Positions 33,139-42,719 of a stretch of 45,309 nt of DNA are shown one piece after another; positions within the stretch are counted from its first letter, which is position 1, and each line of letters opens with the position of its first letter. The notes beneath the pieces were generated by a model that was not told where the DNA came from, ran no database searches, and saw nothing but the letters and a program-made list of their open reading frames with translations. Made by a program: the position numbers and the translations under genes. The stretch is from the NCBI GenBank assembly GCA_002405915.1, contig DHMS01000026.1, positions 1 through 45,309 on the forward strand, written 5' to 3'. Origin of the DNA: Christensenella sp. UBA4636 (GTDB lineage Bacteria; Bacillota; Clostridia; Christensenellales; Borkfalkiaceae).

Positions 33139-33681
33139 ATGAAAAAAAGATCCGTTCCTTCCGAAAAGAAAATAAGAATAAGGTTTGCGATAATGGGCGC
33201 GGCGATACTCGCCGTCGCGATATTTTTCGCGTTTTACAGCGGCGCGTTCGCGTACTGTTTTAACTTCGAAAGCTACGTCAAAGGGCTTGACGTAAAGAGA
33301 TATTCGCTCGGAGAAGTCGTGTTTTTGCCTAAAGAATCGAGAGAGTTTGCGGACGCGAACGGGAACAAAGAATACTCCGTTTCGGTCGGCGAAATAAAAG
33401 AGGAGAACGGCGAATTAAGCGTTGAAATAGTTATTATCGGTAGCGGCGGATTTAACTCGGGCAAACTCGTCAGAACGGAAGCCGTTAAAAACGCCAACGA
33501 AAATTACGTTGCGGAAATTATAATTTCTAACGGCGAACAAACGGAAAACATGAAGCTGAAAAGCAAAAAAATTTCCCGCGCCCGCGCCGAATACGTTTAC
33601 TCTGTTTCTTCGTTTTCTCTTACCGGCGACGAAACGATAAAGCTTAAAAATCTTGTCATGAACGAATACAAAAGAAGATAG
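33139..33681 (+). CDS. Single-pass membrane or exported protein of unknown function
   Basis: The 180-residue protein has a basic N-terminus, one hydrophobic helix (about 17-38, IMGAAILAVAIFFAFYSGAF) and a soluble part of about 140 residues predicted to be mostly beta strands (VVFLPKESREF, then YSVSVGEIKEENGELSVEI). There is no lipobox. The start follows GGAG. It stands alone with a good promoter directly before the Rhs locus. No family is recognised. It might be a surface protein unrelated to the Rhs system. Confidence 0.7.
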   Translation: MKKRSVPSEKKIRIRFAIMGAAILAVAIFFAFYSGAFAYCFNFESYVKGLDVKRYSLGEVVFLPKESREFADANGNKEYSVSVGEIKEENGELSVEIVIIGSGGFNSGKLVRTEAVKNANENYVAEIIISNGEQTENMKLKSKKISRARAEYVYSVSSFSLTGDETIKLKNLVMNEYKRR

Positions 33682-33698
33682 CGTTTTTAAAAACACAC

Positions 33699-33723
33699 CG
33701 ATAATCGCCTTATAGCGCAACTT
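33699..33723 (-). repeat. 3'-end repeat element, copy 7 (opposite orientation)
   Basis: Minus-strand AAGTTGCG followed by CTATAAGGCGATTATCG, 17 bases after the stop of a plus-strand gene. It is the only copy whose orientation is opposite to the gene it follows. Confidence 0.75.
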
Positions 33724-33834
33724 TTCTTTTATATATTATGTAAGACAAAACTCCGAAACGGGTTGTATTTAGAAAAAACCACTACAATTTAATTCTCCTT
33801 TTTAAAATTCTTTCTAAAATTCGGGACAAACGTA

Positions 33835-33863
33835 TTGACAAACAAATGTTCGAATGCTATAAT
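33835..33863 (+). promoter_or_regulatory. Promoter of the Rhs gene
   Basis: Perfect TTGACA (33835-33840), 17 bases and perfect TATAAT (33858-33863). The leader after it has the direct repeat AAGCTAAGG twice within 33870-33902. Confidence 0.85.
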
Positions 33864-33970
33864 GTGTTCGTAAGCTAAGGCAGCCGCGGAAGCTAAGGGC
33901 TTACAAAAGCGTTCGCAAAGTTTGCCGTCCCGAACGTAGCGAACGAAAATTTTTTACAAAGGAGAAAAAA

Positions 33971-36900
33971 ATGACAGAAGAAAAAAAATTAACGGGCGGA
34001 GGAAGCGAAAAAGGCGAAAAGAGTAACGACGAAAAAGCAACCGCCGCCGAGCAACGAGAAGCGGCGCAAAGCGTGAAGCGCGCCGCCGCGGCAGTGATAA
34101 ACGGTGGGGATAAGCTCGTATACAAACTGCTCAACAACCCGGCGTACACCGGAGAGTATATGTATAAAGAGGAATCCGTCGGCTTTCAACGTTTGGGCTT
34201 TTTTGAGGGAAGCGGCGTTCAAAGCACCTTGCGCGGCGAAAGCGAGCTTTACATAGGACTGAAAGGTTGTTCTAAGATAACGGAAGGGCTTGTGAGTAAC
34301 GCAACGCTTTTAATGCCGTCCTATGCGCAACCGGAAATTCTCGACACTACGGGGTTCTTCTCTGTTTACGGGATAACCGCTCCCGAAAGTTGGCAAAACA
34401 CGAGCATAAGCTGGGATAATCGCCCCGCGTGCGACTCTACGCCGATTGCCTACGCAAATCCGAAGTTTAAAGAGAAAGACGGAAACAAGGAATATTACCT
34501 TGAATTCGACGTTACCGCGGCTTTTTTGAAAGGTTATACCGGTTTCGCGATAAAGGGCGATAGGTCGTATATTTCTAATATTTCCGCCTACAAAAACGCC
34601 GTTTGGGTGCCTAAGGAAAAGAAAAAAGACCTCGTAAGCCTCGTCGTGTCCTACAAAAAGAAAACAGGAGTGAGAGGCGCAAAAAGCGTTACTCAAAGCG
34701 TTTCGGCGGGCAACGGCGCGATAGATTTGTTCACCGGCGCATACAGTTTTGCGCACGAGGACGTCAAAATCGAAAGCGCATACATGCCGTTTACGCTATC
34801 GCATGTGTATAATTCCGATTATTATAACACGGTGAAAGTCGGCGGAACGGATTACAATTGCGGCAACGGCTGGCGGCTCAATTGCTTGCAATTTCTAAAA
34901 AAGGTCGGACCGGAGTTCGGCTCTTACGGCGACGACGAGAACTTCGTCGGCTACGAATACACCGACGGCACGGGCTTCACCCGCGATATTTCGACAAGGT
35001 ACTTTAAAACGGTTACGGTCGGAAGCGGCGACGAAGCAAAAACTTACAAACGCTACGGAGGGTACAACAAGGACGATACCGAACTCCAAAGAGAAGTAAG
35101 CGACGGAACGTACACGCTCACGGAAGAGGAAAGTTTCAACGTTCTCACCGACGCGGCGGGCAATAAAATGCGGTTTGAAAAAACTTCGCCGTACAGGCTA
35201 AAGGAGTTGGAACTTTTCGGCTCCGCGCCTAAGTCTGTAAGAACGGTTGCTTTCACATTCGAATCGGACAAAATCACGATAAACCATTGCGCAAGCAAGA
35301 CGATAGCCGTATATTTTTCGAACACGCTGCTTAACAGAATAGAGTATAACGGCGAAGTCGTGCGCTCGTTCGAATATTCGTGGGCGGGCTACAATAATTA
35401 CGTTTTGTCTAAAATAACCACGCCGAATGACATTATACAAATGTCGTACAACGCCGAAAACGGCGCAAAGTTATCTACGATAACTGACGGCACGGGTATT
35501 TCGCTAAATTACGAGACCGAGTTTGCCGATGAAGTTCTTCGTGCAAAAGGTTATTCGGTGACGAGTTACGTCGATTCGATAAGTTATGACGAGGACGAGC
35601 AGAAAGGCGTAAAAACGAGCAAAGACCTTAAGGTTTACGAATCGAAAACGATAGAATACGATTCTATGTTCCCCGACAATTTTCTCGTAACGGAAGCAGC
35701 CATAAAAAATCTCACGGCAGTTAAGGACAAAAACGGTGCGGCAACATACTGTTGCTTTAATCCCGACGGTTCGGTTAATCTTACAACGGACGAAGAAGGC
35801 AACTTTTCGGTAAGCGTTACGGACGCTTACGCCGAGGAAGAAAACGGCGTTTACAAAACGAAAGTCAATCGGATTTCTGCAAGCGGGAACAAATATCCGT
35901 ATATTTCGGGAGGCAACCTCGGTGGTCGCCCGATACCGCCTACGACCGATGACGACCGCTCGGCAATTCTTCATAATTGGGGAGTGGCGGAAGGAAATTA
36001 CGTTCTCATAGCGGAAATCGGCGGGTATATTCCGAATTCGGCAACAGTAACGGCAGCGGCAACCACGGAGAGCGACGAGCCGTATATTGCGGCGACGGTC
36101 GTGAAAGAGGTGACGGATGAAAACGGCGATGTAGTTGAAACTACGGAATTAAGAAAAATCGGCAACATATTTTCGAAAGACGAAAACGCCATAGTTGCCG
36201 TTATGCCGTTCGAAGTTAAATCAAACGAAAATTTGCAAACGGTAGAATTCTGGTCGCATAAACTTTGCTCGTATATCTATATGTATACATGGAAGATTTT
36301 TAAAGCTTCCTCTTATACGGAAGCCGAGATTTTCGACCAGGATTATATGCTTGTGAATTCCGACGAAGCTGGCGTGAAAACAACCGTCAAAGCGGACGTA
36401 ACGAGGCGCGGCGACGGCAAAATCACCACCACGGTGAAGCGCGACGGAGCAAATAGCGAGGTCTGCTCGTGGCAAACGGCTTCGGCTTCTATGGGGTACG
36501 ATAAACCTATAAAAACCTTTGACGGCGCGAACCTTGAAACGAGCTATACTTACGATTCTTACGGCAACGTTACTTCGAAGATTACTAAGGACGTTCACAC
36601 GCAAAAATCCGCAAGGCAAACTTACTCTTACGGTGCGACGGATTCTACGGGCGGCGCGCATTGCTTAAAGGAGTCGACCGACGAAGCGGGCAACAAAACG
36701 ACTTACGAATACGACTTGGCAACGCGGCACCTAAGCCGCGCGACAACGCCCGACGGGCAGAAAATCGACTACGCGTATTATGGTTCGGAAGGGCTTTTGA
36801 AAAGCATAAAAGCTGTAGCGAACGCCGACGGATTTGTGGAAGAGACGGGCAACGAGCTTTACTATAACCACGGTTACCTTACCCGAATGATTTCTCACGG

Positions 36901-39307
36901 TGCACAGTATTTGTTTACTTACGACGGCGCGGGCAGAATTCTCGAAGCTACCGTAGACGGCAAAATCGCCGCAAAGTGCGCCTATAAGTCGCTTGGCTTA
37001 GGCGAAACGAAGATTGACGGGGTAGAAAAAGCCGTCGAAAAGACGACCGTTTGCTACTATTCGGAAGCCGTGAACGCCATGACTTTTACGGGCGAATTGT
37101 TCTCGGGTATCGGATATGCAACCGACTTCGTAAACAAAAAATCGGTGGTCTACGCTTCGTATTACGATAAAAACGGCAACCTGCTTGCGGTAAGGCGTGC
37201 AGAAGATAAACAGCTCGATTACGCTTTCACTTCCGCCGATAATTACATTACGGTAGAGGAGCAACTCAACCCAAGAGAAACGGAACTCACCGTTACTTAT
37301 ACTATCGGCGACGAAAAGCGCGTTTACATTTACGACACCTTTACGAATAAACTTTTGTCGACTTCCGTTTACGAGAACGAGAGCGAAAAGGTCAAAAAAG
37401 AGGCAACGGGGAGAGATAACTTCGGCAGAATAACAGCAACGAAGTACACGCTTGGCGGCGAAAACGAACTAAGTTACGGCTTCGAATATTTTTCCGACTA
37501 TGGCGACGGCATAAAAACCGTTGTGCTGCCCAACGGCGTTAAAGCAAGCCGAACGGCGGACGGGTTCGGAAGAATTACTTCAAAGAGTATCGCCGCGGCT
37601 GGTATCGGAGAAACGTTTACTTACGCCGAAAAGGATTCCTACACTACGCCGCTCGTCGCCGAGCATTGCAAAACGCACGGCGGAAAAGAAGAAAAGCTAA
37701 GCTATGCTTACGATAAGAAAGGCAATATCACGTCGATAAAAAACGGCGAAACGCTTGTCGCTTCTTACGAGTATGACGGTTTAGGGAGATTAAAAAGAGA
37801 GAATGACCCGCAAGGTCAAATCACGGTCTACGAATACGATAAGTCGGGCAATATATCGATTAAACGGCAATTTCCGTATTCAGGGTACGCCGCGATAAGC
37901 ACAAAAACCCTCGCTACAAGTAACTTAGGGATAGAAACCGAATATACATACGAGGGCGACAAACTAAAAGGCTATAACGGGGTAGTCGGTGTAACTTACG
38001 ATTACGCGGGCAACCCGAGAAAATGGTTCAAGCACGGCGCAAACGGGACGGAATGCGCTTTGAAGCTTGAATGGAAAGAAAGTTCGCTCGTCGGGATAAC
38101 CGACGAAACGGCGAACAAAAAGTACGAGTACGCTTACAACGCGGACGGATTACGGACGGGTAAAACGGTCGACGGGGTAAAGCACGAATACTATCTTTCC
38201 GGTAGCAAAATTTTAGCGGAAACGCGCGAAAGCGGCGGAACGAAAAAGCTAATTAAGTACTATTACGACGATACGGGCGTAATCGGCTTCAACTTCGACG
38301 GTGAGGACTATTACTTTGTGAAGAGTATGCAAGGCGACGTGGAAAAAATCTATTCCGCGGGCGGCGAACTCAAAGCGGAGTATAGCTATGACTCTTGGGG
38401 TAAATGCACGATTAAGCGGAGCGTATCCGGCATTGCGGAAGCAAACGCATTCCGTTATCGCGGCTACTACTTTGACAGCGAAAGCGGTTTGTATTATCTC
38501 AACAGTCGTTACTATGACCCGATAATCGGCAGATTTATTTCACCCGACAGTCTTGGGTATCTTAATCCATCGACGATAGACGGATTAAACTTGTACGCAT
38601 ACAGTCTGAATAATCCTATTATATTTGTAGACCCGACAGGTCATGCTCCATGGTGGAGTTGGCTGATTTCCGGATTGCAACTTTTAGGCGGTATTATTTT
38701 ACTTCTTATTCCCGGAACGCAAGTAATCGGTGCAGGACTTATTGTAGGTGGCGGTTTAGGGTTGTTGTCTAATTTGGTATCTCCGGCAATGGCTCAGGCA
38801 ATAGGCGGACTTTCGTCTATAGGTAATGGTTTTGGCGCTTTCTCCACCGGTATGTCTTTACTTGGATTAGGTATTCCCGGAATAATCGGCGGAATTGCTT
38901 TAATGTTGGTTGGGATAGCTACTATGGCTTTCGGTGTCAATGAAGTTGTTGCTGCCGCAAGCGGAACGAATTTTATACAAGAAATGACAGGTATGAGCGA
39001 CACCGCATATGATTGGACTTATTTTGGTTTAAACCTTGCTTCAAGCATTGGACAAATTGCTGGAACCAGGTATAGGCAAATAAAAACCAGAACTGCGATC
39101 TATAATAAAAACGGGAGTGTTAAGCAGTATAGATATTTTAGAAGCGATGGTAGTAAATTATATGACATTGACTTCAATCATAGGGCATATGGTAATCCCG
39201 ATGTTAAATTCCCTCATTATCATGGTTGGACAAGCTCGGGAAGCAGAGCAAATGAACATCAAAGTTATATTCAACTAATTCTATGGTTGTTATTTGGAGG
39301 CGAATAA
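33971..39307 (+). CDS. Large Rhs-repeat protein with C-terminal toxin-like tail
   Basis: The 1,778-residue protein starts behind AAAGGAG. No signal peptide is visible; the N-terminus is polar (TEEKKLTGGGSEKGEKSN). Residues 50-200 resemble a DNRLRE-type beta domain (LGFFEGSGVQSTLRGESELY), and long YD/Rhs repeats follow (for example TYDSYGNVTSKITKD, YDKKGNITSIKNGE, YEYDGLGRLKRENDPQG). The Rhs-associated core is complete: RYRGYYFDSESGLYYLNSR, GRFISPDSLGYL and NNPIIFVDPTG ending near residue 1557. After it comes a different tail of about 220 residues. The tail has a hydrophobic region (1560-1660) and then DIDFNHRAYGNPDVKFPHYHGW minus its flanks, a His/Asp-rich motif seen in polymorphic toxin tails. 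The tail is more AT-rich than the core. A probable immunity gene overlaps the stop. Confidence 0.93.
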   Translation: MTEEKKLTGGGSEKGEKSNDEKATAAEQREAAQSVKRAAAAVINGGDKLVYKLLNNPAYTGEYMYKEESVGFQRLGFFEGSGVQSTLRGESELYIGLKGCSKITEGLVSNATLLMPSYAQPEILDTTGFFSVYGITAPESWQNTSISWDNRPACDSTPIAYANPKFKEKDGNKEYYLEFDVTAAFLKGYTGFAIKGDRSYISNISAYKNAVWVPKEKKKDLVSLVVSYKKKTGVRGAKSVTQSVSAGNGAIDLFTGAYSFAHEDVKIESAYMPFTLSHVYNSDYYNTVKVGGTDYNCGNGWRLNCLQFLKKVGPEFGSYGDDENFVGYEYTDGTGFTRDISTRYFKTVTVGSGDEAKTYKRYGGYNKDDTELQREVSDGTYTLTEEESFNVLTDAAGNKMRFEKTSPYRLKELELFGSAPKSVRTVAFTFESDKITINHCASKTIAVYFSNTLLNRIEYNGEVVRSFEYSWAGYNNYVLSKITTPNDIIQMSYNAENGAKLSTITDGTGISLNYETEFADEVLRAKGYSVTSYVDSISYDEDEQKGVKTSKDLKVYESKTIEYDSMFPDNFLVTEAAIKNLTAVKDKNGAATYCCFNPDGSVNLTTDEEGNFSVSVTDAYAEEENGVYKTKVNRISASGNKYPYISGGNLGGRPIPPTTDDDRSAILHNWGVAEGNYVLIAEIGGYIPNSATVTAAATTESDEPYIAATVVKEVTDENGDVVETTELRKIGNIFSKDENAIVAVMPFEVKSNENLQTVEFWSHKLCSYIYMYTWKIFKASSYTEAEIFDQDYMLVNSDEAGVKTTVKADVTRRGDGKITTTVKRDGANSEVCSWQTASASMGYDKPIKTFDGANLETSYTYDSYGNVTSKITKDVHTQKSARQTYSYGATDSTGGAHCLKESTDEAGNKTTYEYDLATRHLSRATTPDGQKIDYAYYGSEGLLKSIKAVANADGFVEETGNELYYNHGYLTRMISHGAQYLFTYDGAGRILEATVDGKIAAKCAYKSLGLGETKIDGVEKAVEKTTVCYYSEAVNAMTFTGELFSGIGYATDFVNKKSVVYASYYDKNGNLLAVRRAEDKQLDYAFTSADNYITVEEQLNPRETELTVTYTIGDEKRVYIYDTFTNKLLSTSVYENESEKVKKEATGRDNFGRITATKYTLGGENELSYGFEYFSDYGDGIKTVVLPNGVKASRTADGFGRITSKSIAAAGIGETFTYAEKDSYTTPLVAEHCKTHGGKEEKLSYAYDKKGNITSIKNGETLVASYEYDGLGRLKRENDPQGQITVYEYDKSGNISIKRQFPYSGYAAISTKTLATSNLGIETEYTYEGDKLKGYNGVVGVTYDYAGNPRKWFKHGANGTECALKLEWKESSLVGITDETANKKYEYAYNADGLRTGKTVDGVKHEYYLSGSKILAETRESGGTKKLIKYYYDDTGVIGFNFDGEDYYFVKSMQGDVEKIYSAGGELKAEYSYDSWGKCTIKRSVSGIAEANAFRYRGYYFDSESGLYYLNSRYYDPIIGRFISPDSLGYLNPSTIDGLNLYAYSLNNPIIFVDPTGHAPWWSWLISGLQLLGGIILLLIPGTQVIGAGLIVGGGLGLLSNLVSPAMAQAIGGLSSIGNGFGAFSTGMSLLGLGIPGIIGGIALMLVGIATMAFGVNEVVAAASGTNFIQEMTGMSDTAYDWTYFGLNLASSIGQIAGTRYRQIKTRTAIYNKNGSVKQYRYFRSDGSKLYDIDFNHRAYGNPDVKFPHYHGWTSSGSRANEHQSYIQLILWLLFGGE
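37940..38637 (+). repeat. Rhs core repeat, copy A (inside the full-length gene)
   Basis: About 700 bases of the Rhs core that recur with near identity at 39753 and 41463. The segment runs from EYTYEGDKLKGYNG to the VDPxG motif. It is the homology that would allow tail exchange. The match with the 41463 copy extends 47 bases further upstream, to 37893. Confidence 0.9.
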
Positions 39308-39753
39308 TGAATAAAGAAGATTATAAAGAGTTTATAGCGGACTTGCTTTGCGGTGATGAATTAGAATTTGTATACAAAGGCGTTGAATACGGCATAATGC
39401 ATAATCCACCATATGTTTATATAGGGTGGGATCCTGTTTCTTATGATAATACATATGGAAATAAAAAATATATGCAATATTCATCAATTTCTCAGTTGCT
39501 TAACGAGTTTACTATTGACGGGAAAAAGCTTGATGAAATCCAACAGGATATCGAATGGATTTACCGTTACGCTGAAGAAAATCAACTTCCGAAAAAGAAA
39601 AAAGACAAACGAAAAAAATCAACTTGCTCTAATTCTGAAGTAGGAGAAGCTTCGCACTCTGATTTGAATCATTCCGAAGATATCAAGCCGCATCAAAGTT
39701 TTTTTGGAAAGCTGGCTGATATTTTTGAAAGGATTTTTAGTCCTCGTAAGTAG
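39307..39753 (+). CDS. Probable immunity protein of the full-length Rhs toxin
   Basis: The 148-residue protein begins on the last base of the Rhs stop codon (TAATG) with GGAGG upstream, so it is translated along with the toxin. It is acidic and aromatic-rich in the first 100 residues (ELEFVYKGVEYGIMHNPPYVYIGWD), followed by a lysine-rich linker and a short amphipathic end. There is no known family. Position directly after a toxin-like tail is the usual place of an immunity gene. The stop codon lies in the left arm of the 11-bp inverted repeat at 39742-39768. Confidence 0.7.
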   Translation: MNKEDYKEFIADLLCGDELEFVYKGVEYGIMHNPPYVYIGWDPVSYDNTYGNKKYMQYSSISQLLNEFTIDGKKLDEIQQDIEWIYRYAEENQLPKKKKDKRKKSTCSNSEVGEASHSDLNHSEDIKPHQSFFGKLADIFERIFSPRK

Positions 39754-39768
39754 AATATACTTACGAGG
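39742..39768 (+). other. Perfect inverted repeat at the first Rhs cassette joint
   Basis: Eleven-base arms CCTCGTAAGTA and TACTTACGAGG with loop GAATA. The right arm is already Rhs core sequence and the left arm is the end of the immunity gene. Homology with the full-length gene begins at 39753, inside the loop. Confidence 0.75.
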
Positions 39769-40450
39769 GCGACAAACTAAAAGGCTATAACGGGGTAGTC
39801 GGTGTAACTTACGATTACGCGGGCAACCCGAGAAAATGGTTCAAGCACGGCGCAAACGGGACGGGATGCGCTTTGAAGCTTGAATGGAAAGAAAGTACGC
39901 TTGTCGGAATAACCGACGAAACTGCGAACAAAAAGTACGAGTACGCTTACAACGCGGACGGATTACGGACGGGTAAAACGGTCGACGGAGTAAAGCACGA
40001 ATACTATCTTTCCTGTAGCAAAATTTTAGCGGAAACGCGCGAAAGCGGCGGAACGAAAAAGCTAATTAAGTACTATTACGACGATACGGGCGTAGTCGGC
40101 TTCAACCTCGACGGCACGGACTATTACTTTGTGAAGAGCATGCAAGGCGACGTGGAAAAAATCTATTCCGCGAGCGGCGAACTCAAAGCGGAGTACAGCT
40201 ATGACTCTTGGGGTAAATGCACGATTAAGCAAAGCGTATCGGGAATAGCGGAAGCAAACGCATTCCGTTACCGCGGTTATTACTTCGACGGCGAAAGCGG
40301 TTTGTATTATCTCAACAGTCGTTACTACGACCCGATAATCGGCAGATTTATCTCGCCCGACAGTTTAGACTATCTCGACCCGAGCGCGGTTGGTGGCTTA
40401 AACCTATATGCCTACTGCGGAAACAACCCGATAATGTACGTCGACCCGGA
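39753..40450 (+). repeat. Rhs core repeat, copy B
   Basis: Second copy of the 700-base Rhs core, corresponding to 37940-38637. Near the end it is closer to copy C than to copy A (DYLDPSAVGGLNLYAYCGNN in B and C). Confidence 0.9.
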
Positions 40451-40937
40451 AGGGAAATTCCTTATTAGCTCTATTGTATTGACCATTTTGTTAGGTTTTG
40501 TTCTTGTGTATGGGGTATATGCAATTTACACGATAGAAAAATCTACACACTGTATTTCTAATTTAATGGACAATGTTGGAAAATTTCTATATCATGTGTT
40601 CGAAAGCGTTGGAGATTTTCTTGAAAACATAAGACAATGTACAAAAAAGTTTTTGGAAATGTTTGATAATGTGCTTCCCGTATCTACTAGTGTATACTTA
40701 GGATATTTAGATGCATATATAGGTAGTATTGTACTTGCAGAACATACAAAAAATAAAAGACCGTCAAATAGAGCAAAACATGAAAAAGGACAAGCTCAAA
40801 GACAAAGAGAGCAACGAGGTGGAGAAAAGGGTGACGCGCGTCGTCCTTATAAGAAGCCTAAAAGAACTCGATTATTTATCTTTTGGAATACAGATGATGA
40901 AGAAGAAAATGGGTTTTATTCATGGAGGTTTTTATGA
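39753..40937 (+). pseudogene. Orphan Rhs tip 1 with its own toxin-like tail
   Basis: This open frame of about 394 codons repeats the Rhs core from EYTYEGDKLKGYNG through NNPIMYVDPEG without a stop, then has a new tail. It lacks the first 1,320 residues of a full Rhs protein, has a TAA immediately upstream in frame, and has no ATG or ribosome-binding site at its beginning; the first in-frame start-like codon is TTG at 39873. It is best read as a silent cassette. The tail (about 165 residues) has a hydrophobic helix (SSIVLTILLGFVLVYGVYAI), a segment IEKSTHCISNL, and a very basic stretch (RAKHEKGQAQRQREQRGGEK). The core here has TGC/Cys in place of Ser at LSCSK. The tail function is unknown. Confidence 0.8.
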
Positions 40938-41488
40938 AAGAATATTTAATTAAACTGCAAAAAGAAAACATTCTTTGTGAGGTTTACACTAATCCTAATG
41001 AAAACGATAAATTTAGAGTCTATCGACTTTTATTTGTTGGAGAGGATTTCCTTTTTGCTCAGGCATTTGATCGCTATGGACACTTTGACGGGATTGAATG
41101 TTTGCGCTTAGACTACATTTTAAAGATTGTAAGTAGTAGCCTATACTTGGAATGTATGCGAAAACTTATATCGGATGTTTGTATTTTTGATATAAAATCA
41201 CTGATCAAGGATGATAGGTGTGAATTTAAAAGTTTAATTGAATATTTTGCAAAACAGAGAACTTTATGTGAAATTGAGTGTGGTGGCAACATAGAAGAAA
41301 TAGCTACTGGTTTTATCAATAGCTTTAAAGACGGATATGCAGGAATTACCAAATTTGATGATTATGGTCATGATGACGGCTTTGAGCTAATAAGAGCTGA
41401 AGATATTTACTGTATATCTTTTAATACTATGGAAACGAATAGGTTGGAAAAACTTATCGATAAGCACAAAAACCCTCGCTACAAGTAA
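40934..41488 (+). CDS. Probable immunity protein of orphan tip 1, internally duplicated
   Basis: The 184-residue protein starts at 40934, overlapping the tip stop codon (ATGA), with GGAGG six bases upstream; an earlier ATG at 40922 has no such site. The two halves resemble each other. Residues about 10-65 contain ILCEVYTNPNEND and YGHFDGIECLRLDYI, and residues about 110-170 contain TLCEIECGGNIEE and YGHDDGFELIRAEDI. The final residues (KHKNPRYK) are encoded by DNA that belongs to the Rhs core in another frame, so the gene end was made by the cassette join. No family is recognised. Immunity is inferred from position. Confidence 0.65.
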   Translation: MKEYLIKLQKENILCEVYTNPNENDKFRVYRLLFVGEDFLFAQAFDRYGHFDGIECLRLDYILKIVSSSLYLECMRKLISDVCIFDIKSLIKDDRCEFKSLIEYFAKQRTLCEIECGGNIEEIATGFINSFKDGYAGITKFDDYGHDDGFELIRAEDIYCISFNTMETNRLEKLIDKHKNPRYK

Positions 41489-42205
41489 CTTAGGGATAGA
41501 AACCGAATATACATACGAGGGCGACAAACTAAAAGGCTACAACGGAGTGGTCGGCGTAACATACGATTACGCGGGCAACCCGAGAAAATGGTTCAAGCAC
41601 GGCGCAAACGGGACGGAATGCGCTTTGAGGCTTGAATGGAAAGAAAGTTCGCTCGTCGGGATAACCGACGAAACGGCGAACAAAAAGTACGAGTATACTT
41701 ACAACGCGGACGGATTACGGACGGGTAAAACGGTCGACGGAGTAAAACACGAATACTATCTTTCCGGTAGCAAAATTTTAGCTGAAACGCGCGAAAGCGG
41801 CGGCACGAAAAAGCTAATTAAGTACTATTACGACGATACGGGCATAATCGGCTTCAACCTCGACGGCACGGACTATTACTTTGTGAAGAGTTTGCAAGGC
41901 GACGTGGAAAAAATCTATTCCGCAAGCGGCGAACTCAAAGCGGAGTATAGCTATGACTCTTGGGGCAAATGCACGATTAAGAGTAGCGTATCCGGAATTG
42001 CGGAAGCAAACGCCTTCCGTTATCGCGGTTACTACTTTGACAACGAAAGCGGTTTGTATTATCTCAACAGTCGTTACTACGACCCGATAATCGGCAGATT
42101 TATCTCGCCCGACAGTTTAGACTATCTCGACCCGAGCGCGGTTGGTGGCTTAAATTTGTATGCATACTGCGGAAACAACCCGATAATGTACGTCGACCCT
42201 GAAGG
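41463..42205 (+). repeat. Rhs core repeat, copy C
   Basis: Third copy of the core, homologous to the full-length gene from 37898 on (the match begins at 41458, corresponding to 37893). It ends at the VDPEG motif. Confidence 0.9.
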
Positions 42206-42719
42206 ACATTCGTTTTTGCTTGCTGTTATTATGCCGGTTGTTCTAATCGGAACAGCTATATTGTTGATGTTGTATGCTTTCTATTTGATAGAAAAAAATA
42301 CTCATTGTTTCTCAAATTTATTAAATAATTTATTTGAGTTTGTGTACAATACCTATAACAGTATAGTGGATTTGATATCTAATTTAAATTTCACTACGAT
42401 TGATTTGAGTGAAGAAATAGCGCAGACAGTTTCGTTAAGTTATTTAGATATTATTAGTTATGCTAGAAACAAGAGAAAAACTGGGCGCCCTGAGATTAAG
42501 AAAAAAGGCAAGGAGGGGCTTGAACGCAAAAAGAATACTAAAGAGTGGAAAGAACGTAACCCGAAGCGCAGACAAAAAAATGATGTAGTAACGCCTAAAT
42601 CTCATAATCCAGCAAAGGCTCATCAGAGTAAAAGCAGGTTGTTTCATCGTAATAGTGGTATAATTGGGTGGATATTCTATTTGTTTTCAACAATACTTGA
42701 AGAAGATGATGAAGAGTAA
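41463..42719 (+). pseudogene. Orphan Rhs tip 2 with its own toxin-like tail
   Basis: A third copy of the Rhs core, open from 41463 to 42719. It has no ribosome-binding site; the first plausible start is GTG at 41547. It covers the core from SNLGIETEYTYEGDKLKGY to NNPIMYVDPEG, then a tail of about 170 residues. The tail resembles that of tip 1: a hydrophobic helix (LAVIMPVVLIGTAILLMLYA), the shared IEKNTHCFSNL, then SLSYLDIISYA and a strongly basic part (RPEIKKKGKEGLERKKN). It ends in another hydrophobic segment and acidic residues (ILEEDDEE). A silent cassette is the best reading. The function of the tail is unknown. Confidence 0.8.

Noticed and set aside
39753..42719. Frameshifted or decayed full Rhs genes
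   Set aside because: The orphan copies are open and begin at the same place in the core, without remnants of the upstream 1,300 residues, so they are cassettes and not decayed full genes.
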